64,000 nucleotides of DNA, taken from the NCBI GenBank assembly GCA_005406025.1, contig BGZK01000009.1, forward strand, positions 1,302,001 through 1,366,000, given 5' to 3'. Origin of the DNA: Eumeta japonica (Eukaryota > Arthropoda > Insecta > Lepidoptera > Psychidae). A program made the translations under genes and the position numbers. The notes beneath the pieces were generated by a model. The model ran no database searches. It was not told the DNA's origin and saw only the letters and a list, made by a program, of their open reading frames with translations. Shown here one piece after another: positions 58,602-64,000 of the stretch (position 1 is its first letter; each line of letters begins with the position of its first letter).

Positions 58602-60900
58602 CATGTCTCATATTACTAATTTTATATGTACATTATGATATGAAGAGAAATATTAACCGCACGAGTACTGACTGGCAATTTTTAGATTTTTTTTATTGTA
58701 AGCTTTTCAAGGAAAATTAAAGCGAAACTTTGTGCAAACGTTTTTGATTACAAGAATATAACTATAATAAATAAATACAAAATTATTTTTTTGACAGGTG
58801 GGCTCAAACGCTCCTTAAGTTGAAGCCCTTCGGAAATAAAAAAGTAGGAGGGCAAATTCAACTCAACAATGGGTTTATTTAAGAAAATCTAACACAACTT
58901 ACCATATTTTTATTTGAAAAAAGGAATAACAAGGGCATCTCAACAGGCATACACTATTTGTTAACGATCTTATTTTTACAAATATCAGTATGATTAAAGA
59001 GCAATACGAACAGTCACGCAAATAATATTTTTTTTATTTATTAGTTATATTAGTTAAATACATATGCGTCCATTACTTATATTTGTCGACCCTACCACTG
59101 TACCTACGCACTTCTTTCCCTCCTATGGACGCCTGCAGGCGTCGAGTCGTGAGGGAGGGATAAGGGCAAGACATCATCGTAGTATTATGCGTTGAACATT
59201 TAGGGATGAATGCAGCGAGGTATTCGTTGCGTCAATAAGCAATAAATTAGTTTTCTAAAACTATGAAGCGCTATTCAATCCATTCAGTGAGATGGATATT
59301 TATAACTACATCGATTTTCATTTAATTTTGGTAATAAGCATACTTTAAACTAAACAAATCCCATTGATTGTAATATAAAGTATTCAATTCGATTTCTACG
59401 AAAGTGATATGTAGAATAAATATTGAAACACATAGAATAGCAAAACATAGGCTTATATTTTTCTCATCGGGATGTTGGTTTAATATAACTGTGGTTTAAT
59501 CTATAACTATTTTATTGTCCCCTCGCGATTTCGCCCGCGTGAACATAGAATATATTCTTAATCTTTTACGTTAATCGATCTTGTCAATTTCTATCGCATT
59601 ACCACTTTCAATTCCGATCCCGATACCGTTCCTAACTTTGATCCTATTTTCGATTCTAATAGCGGCTAACACTAAATTTCGACCCGGGTCCCTTTTTCAG
59701 TTCGTATGAATTGTACGAAGAAGGAGCAAATGCTGGTATTAAAATAAATTTTAAGCTATATATTTCGTGGATAGTGTACCTTTCGACAAATGAAGAATTC
59801 TTAAAATCAGTGTAATATTTCGGTTCAAAGGCTCGGAAGCTATCGGGGACAAATACTAGTAGTTACAATAAACACGTATTCAAAAATACAACCTATATAA
59901 AGATTTACTTTTATTTTGTTATGTGTAATATGCCTGTTCTATTCTTGCAATACGATAACGTAATTCTAGAAATCGATTTCTTCGTGAATTTTTAAAACAT
60001 AATTCTATTATTTTCTTTATTACATTGATCACCTGTAATTATATTTTAGTGTTATCAATTACATTCCTGTTCACTTAATTTTAACCATTCTTGTATCTTC
60101 CATAACCGTTTCGTTACACATTGTTTAAAAATAAATCTCCGGCGTTGCCGTATTCGGTTACTTCGCTGTGGCTGCTTTATCATTACGTATATATATTTAG
60201 CTATTAATATTAATAGTTCATCAGTATTCAAGTGTCATGTAAGCAGATTTGGTGGTTCGATATTTTCCTACTTTTGCTGACAGGAACAGTAGATACCAGA
60301 TTTTCTTATCGTAACACGCATCCGTTTTTACTTATCAAAAACGAATGTGTGTTTCGATAACCGATATAAGTCTACTCTACTAAGAGTGGTAGTCTTTTTA
60401 AATGAACTGATTGATGCCCAATTCGGGACTTTCCAAATGTAATTTTATATGTAACGGAAGTTTTGAATAATGTTACACTTTATCATGGAGTGTTCCCTAT
60501 TTTCTTATGATCGTCTATAAGGGGAAGGAAGTTCTAAAATCATTTAAAATTGGCTTACATAACATATGAACCTGAAATTTTTCCGACAAGAATCATCACG
60601 AAAAAACAATTCGGTGATGCTCAAAACTGTAGAGACATTTGAGATGGATCCAAAATTATCGCCATTCAACTGGACTTATTGTTACATAAAACGTTCGAAC
60701 ATAGTTGCGATTCAATAATTTTACGCCAGGTTTCGGTCGGCGCACTGCAGGGAGCCGCGCTCGTCCACGGTATCTTATTTCAGATCGAAGATCTTGGATC
60801 TTAAGCCCCCACGCTGGCCCTACACGGCAATAACGTCCTGAACCAACGACTTAAGACGTTTTCTGAGGTACGAAGCAAATGGTCCGATTAGATTTAAGAT
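58602..60900. other. AT-rich non-coding stretch
   Basis: It contains a 16-bp palindrome 'gacgcctgcaggcgtc' (59128-59143) inside a weaker outer stem ('ccctcc'/'ggaggg'), and the repeat head at 59515. Apart from these nothing is recognised. Confidence 0.4.
59515..59700 (+). repeat. Lepidopteran repeat head plus 'ccgatcccgat' patch
   Basis: 'ttgtcccctcgcgatttcgc' plus 'ccgcgtgaacatag' matches the head at 44059 and the inverted end at 52124. It is followed by 'attccgatcccgataccgtt' sequence like that at 30080-30360 and 16100-16180, suggesting that the patch is an internal part of this repeat family. Confidence 0.55.
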
Positions 60901-60918
60901 AAAATAACCATTCGTCAA

Positions 60919-60995
60919 CACGCCCATCGTCAGGAATCGAACGCAATCGTCGCCCAATCTCAAACGACCGTTGTCCCACCACTACACTATCGAGT
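60919..60995 (-). mobile_element. tRNA-derived SINE head
   Basis: On the minus strand 'gatagtgtagtggtgggaca' (A box) and 'gcgttcgattcctgacgatg' (B box) are spaced as in a tRNA. The following sequence to the left (about 60720-60918) would be the SINE body. It is not a functional tRNA because no clean acceptor or anticodon stem is seen. Confidence 0.65.
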
Positions 60996-61093
60996 AATAA
61001 ATATTGTTAACTATTTTAATAGCTATAATAATAATAAAAATAGTCTTTATTATACCTAAACAACAGATAAGGATACAGTTTCATTAAAGTATT

Positions 61094-61504
61094 CTATGAA
61101 GTGATTATAATATAATGACTCCTGTGTTCCTTAACTAGAAGAATTCCCATATCCGGGAGACCAGTGACCGGCCGCGGAGGTACGAGACCGCGGGCACAAC
61201 GTGTTATCTGAAGGTCATCGTACACACGAATATGGAATGATCTAAAATTATACCACTCAAATATAAACCAAACTGGGGAACGTTTGGACCAGCCGAACGT
61301 TGTAACTGTTAAAATTACGTCATATCGTTTTTTTTTTTTTTTAATAAAACGATTCGTCCACTTTCGTTTTCGCTCCCGTCTCGGTTCATTTCGATACTTT
61401 ATCATGCCCGTTATCCGGTTGAAAAAGAGCATCGTTATCGTTACGTCGCGGACTCGCCGGAAACCCGTGAAACTGGTAGTACAGTTACATTTTGGGGCCA
61501 CCAC
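61094..61504 (-). other. Unrecognised 136-codon ORF, doubtful
   Basis: A minus-strand ATG frame is interrupted in the middle by a lysine run from a 15-T homopolymer (61328-61342). The C-terminal part ('FIEW..FRSFHIRVYDDLQI'-like, then 'ARGLVPPRPVTGLPDMGIL') is more protein-like than the rest. An overlapping plus-strand ORF (61284-61568) shares the less AT-rich composition. No family is recognised. It may be a repeat-derived or chance frame. Confidence 0.2.
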
Positions 61505-61568
61505 TCTGTTATTAGTCGGACGTTACGTTCCGTTACGTCCAGTGACAACGCTTCTCGGTAAATTTTAA

Positions 61569-62980
61569 GTTTTCACGTTTACTCGCATTCGCCTTCGCAG
61601 TATTTTTTTACTGTTTCCGTAGCTTTGCTATTTTTTTTTGTTTAGTTGCCGTAGTCAGGCACAACAAAGTTTAATTATCAATCGATTACAATCAGCAATA
61701 AATGAAATTGTTAAAGCGTTCCTCTTTCTAATTACCTCTGATCATAAAAAAACAACGTTCTAAGTATTTTATTTATACTTATGATAATTTTTTTTGTGAT
61801 TATCCAAAAATAATATTCAAACCCAGCATTAGTCGGCGGACTAACAGCGGTTAAGACTGCAATCACGGACATTTTTGAACGTTTTGTGCAGAAAAAAATA
61901 AAGCCCACACAAAGTATTAAAAATTTTTATTAAATCCAAATGTGCACGCCTCATAATGTTTCCATTTACTTTGATGAAAAAATAAGAAAAAATTTGAAGA
62001 AAATTATGTCTTAGATGGTATTTTTCATGAGTTTTTTTTCAATTTTTGCAAGAATATGTTAATGCAAATATTACAACCCAATCTCTTCGAAACAAATGGT
62101 TACGAAGTGATATGTTTACTCAATATTAGATGTCGCCACTACTTGTGAGAGTCCCCTTGGTTTTTTCTTGAATTATACTTTTTATTAATCACAATTTAAC
62201 GACACCGAATGAGACAGCCATTTTCAATAGGAAACTACTTGGTATAATTCATTAGCTAATAAAAAAAAACTAAATTAATGGATTTCTTTCACAAGTGTTT
62301 CTGTTTTTACGAGTTTCCGGCTGACTGACGGGATCGGTTTTTCGATCTCATAATTTTTTTCGTTTCTATTACATTAAGTCATTTTTTGAAGCAGACAGAA
62401 TTAATCTTTATTAGATCATCTGTAAAATGCTATGCAAGCCTTCCCAATTTCGTGTACTAACGAAAGTACAGGAATAGAAACACTTGGTGATAAGAGAAAA
62501 AAAAATTTGTTCGTAAAGTACTCACAAATACCTTCGCATTATGAGCCATGCAAAAATTTTAATAAGCTTACTATTCATTTTCCAAATAATTAATGATTTT
62601 CGAAAATCTAAATGAAAATATGTAGTAACATTCCAATTTATGAAAAATTGTCAATTATCATAGCGAGAAGTTTATGTTAAGCGGTTTCTGTAATATATGC
62701 AGCCATCATCGCTTGCATGATTTCTTTTTAAGAATTGAGACGTCTATTCGTCATAACGTAGCCATTTGAGTGCACAAACGAACGTACACAAACTAATCGA
62801 AATATTAACTTTTTTAAAAAATTGGTATCGAATCCATAAACTACTTTCAATACCAATTCATCTTAAGCTCACCTATTAATAAATTGACATTGATACATGT
62901 AACGATAATGATTGATGACGGACGACTTCATAAACGAAAAACGCAGCAGCCGAACGAAAAATAATAATAAGTAAACTATA
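61569..62980. other. AT-rich non-coding stretch
   Basis: No gene, RNA or clear repeat is seen. Confidence 0.45.
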
Positions 62981-63110
62981 TATAAATTCACGCCTACTTC
63001 GAAGGGTAGGCAGAGAGACTAGATTTCCATATGGTACGATCTTTACATATTTCCCTTGCCTCGCTGACATCCATCAATCTTTTCATGCAAGCTCGTCGGT
63101 TTCGGGCGAA
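62981..63110 (+). repeat. Lepidopteran-type dispersed repeat, copy 2
   Basis: 'cacgcctacttcgaagggta' plus 'ggcagagagac', 'catatggtacgatctttaca' and 'gcaagctcgtcggtttcggg' match 14411-14545. It is better preserved than that copy and directly abuts the CpG-rich element at its right. Confidence 0.75.
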
Positions 63111-63119
63111 GAATAATCC

Positions 63120-63320
63120 ATGATGATAGGGGATCCTCGTGAACCGGCGGACGTATAAACGCGTAGTTTGTTTAACTACGAGGCCGCCGGCGGCCGCGAG
63201 GCGGTGTTGACCTCGCGGCTTCGCCGCGTCGTGATTACATAATTCGTTTGTGGAAATTGCTGTGATGGTTACGGTGCTTTGATCCGCTGGCGTTCGAGAT
63301 CAAAGCTTAAAACTGTCATA
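63120..63320. promoter_or_regulatory. CpG-rich element with palindromic TCF/Pangolin-type sites
   Basis: 'gaggccgccggcggccgcga' (63181-63200) is followed by 'cgcggcttcgccgcgtcg'. At 63276-63284 'gctttgatc' and at 63298-63306 'gatcaaagc' form a perfect 9-bp inverted pair, 13 bp apart, each with the TCF/LEF consensus CTTTGATC. The GCCGCC motifs upstream resemble the 'Helper' site (GCCGCCR) of Drosophila TCF targets. The two classes lie about 80-95 bp apart. This combination makes a Wnt-responsive element plausible, though GCCGCC is easy to find in GC-rich DNA. Confidence 0.4.
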
Positions 63321-64000
63321 AATCATTTTGGGCGGAGGTTCGAGTTTGTACACGCGTGTATCGGAATCGAATTACTTGATAAATCGAATTAAGTTATTTA
63401 GCGTATTGAACAAAATGGCCGAACTAAAAAACATAATTACGTATGTACCGTATGCATTTCTTTATATATTGTTTGTTTGTAATCGTAGATAGAGATGAGA
63501 GTTCAAATATTGATCATATTACGAGGATATCAATTTTTAGTCCGAAATATTATCCAAAATTTGCGAATAAACTCCACTTCCTCGCTATAAGGGTCGACAG
63601 TTTTCAATCGATAAAAGGAAAAGAATTATATCTGATATGCAGGCCGTCTATCATTACGAAAACCAAGTTCAATTATTAATAATATGCAACAAAAAATAAA
63701 TCCTTTCCAACTCTTCAGTTTGTATACTATAATCATGTAATATATTTTTTGTACAATCTTTTTTTAGTTGTCGCACATTGAAATATTGTCGCACTGCAAC
63801 ACCGCACTATAGTATTTTACTTCGGATTAAGGAATTTATACTGTAAGATGTAAATAATTGTAAAGCATATTGTACTGACGGTTAAAATTGTATAGAGTTT
63901 CGATTGGAATTACTATAACTAGGATTAAATGCCAAAGAGAGTTTTCTCCTTGCGAGCCGAGAGGGATAAAAAACCTAATGAGCTGCCACGCACCCGCGTG
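63321..64000. other. AT-rich non-coding stretch
   Basis: A 78-codon ORF (63443-63679) without known similarity. Nothing else is recognised. Confidence 0.4.

Noticed and set aside
60919..60995. Functional tRNA gene on the minus strand
   Set aside because: It has A/B-box similarity only, no clean cloverleaf, and is followed by SINE-like sequence.
61328..61342. Poly-T tract as a poly(A) tail of a minus-strand retrocopy
   Set aside because: No recognisable retrogene or LINE lies to either side of it.

Overview
The window looks like 64 kb of non-coding, repeat-rich chromosome from an insect, most likely a moth or butterfly (Lepidoptera). It is AT-rich with short CpG-rich islands and has no bacterial-style gene layout. 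I found no intact host protein-coding gene. Coding traces are dead transposon fragments: two mariner copies, a Jockey-like LINE, an RTE-like LINE, a Helitron, a Gypsy integrase tail, a plant-TNP2/CMC-like transposase, a GIY-YIG (Penelope-like) fragment and a piece of an uncharacterised insect mobile ORF. The lepidopteran guess rests on repeats I recognise from general knowledge (not aligned here): the family that opens with a lone-'GTTCCGTACC' motif (31.4, 34.2, 35.0 kb), the 'acgcct...ggtaggcagagac' family (14.4 and 63.0 kb), tRNA-headed SINEs and the 'acccgc.gcttcgc' tail.

Layout. 0-8 kb: part of a composite repeat family that I call R1 (GT microsatellite, ~155-bp monomers, inverted ends), a 53-bp minisatellite, and a full R1 copy at 5.0-6.6 kb. 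8-11.3 kb: a 114-bp (2 x 57) satellite, a frameshifted TNP2-like transposase on the minus strand, then diverged copies of the same satellite. 11-18 kb: small repeats, hairpins and a SINE. 18-25 kb: R1 copies, a Jockey-like LINE, paired palindromes with octamer motifs and a Gypsy tail. 25-40 kb: three CpG-rich islands, mariner remains, lepidopteran repeats, a SINE and an 88-bp MITE. 40.3-42.9 kb: an element with arms of about 450-550 bp in inverted orientation. 44-45.2 kb: a Helitron fragment and an unrecognised 101-codon ORF. 45.4-46.2 kb: the best candidate host feature, a CpG-rich promoter with a TATA box and a non-coding first exon ending in a consensus splice donor, on the plus strand. The sequence to the right could be its first intron. 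49-51 kb: an RTE-like LINE carrying a nested insertion. 52-64 kb: microsatellites, repeats, a SINE, a CpG-rich island at 58.3 kb and a CpG-rich element at 63.2 kb with a palindromic pair of TCF/Pangolin-type sites.

The genes do not form a pathway. The picture is a host regulatory landscape (CpG islands, one promoter) diluted by several generations of mobile DNA, with nested insertions giving a relative order of events. Repeat boundaries are by eye and are good to a few tens of bases unless a perfect inverted repeat fixes them.
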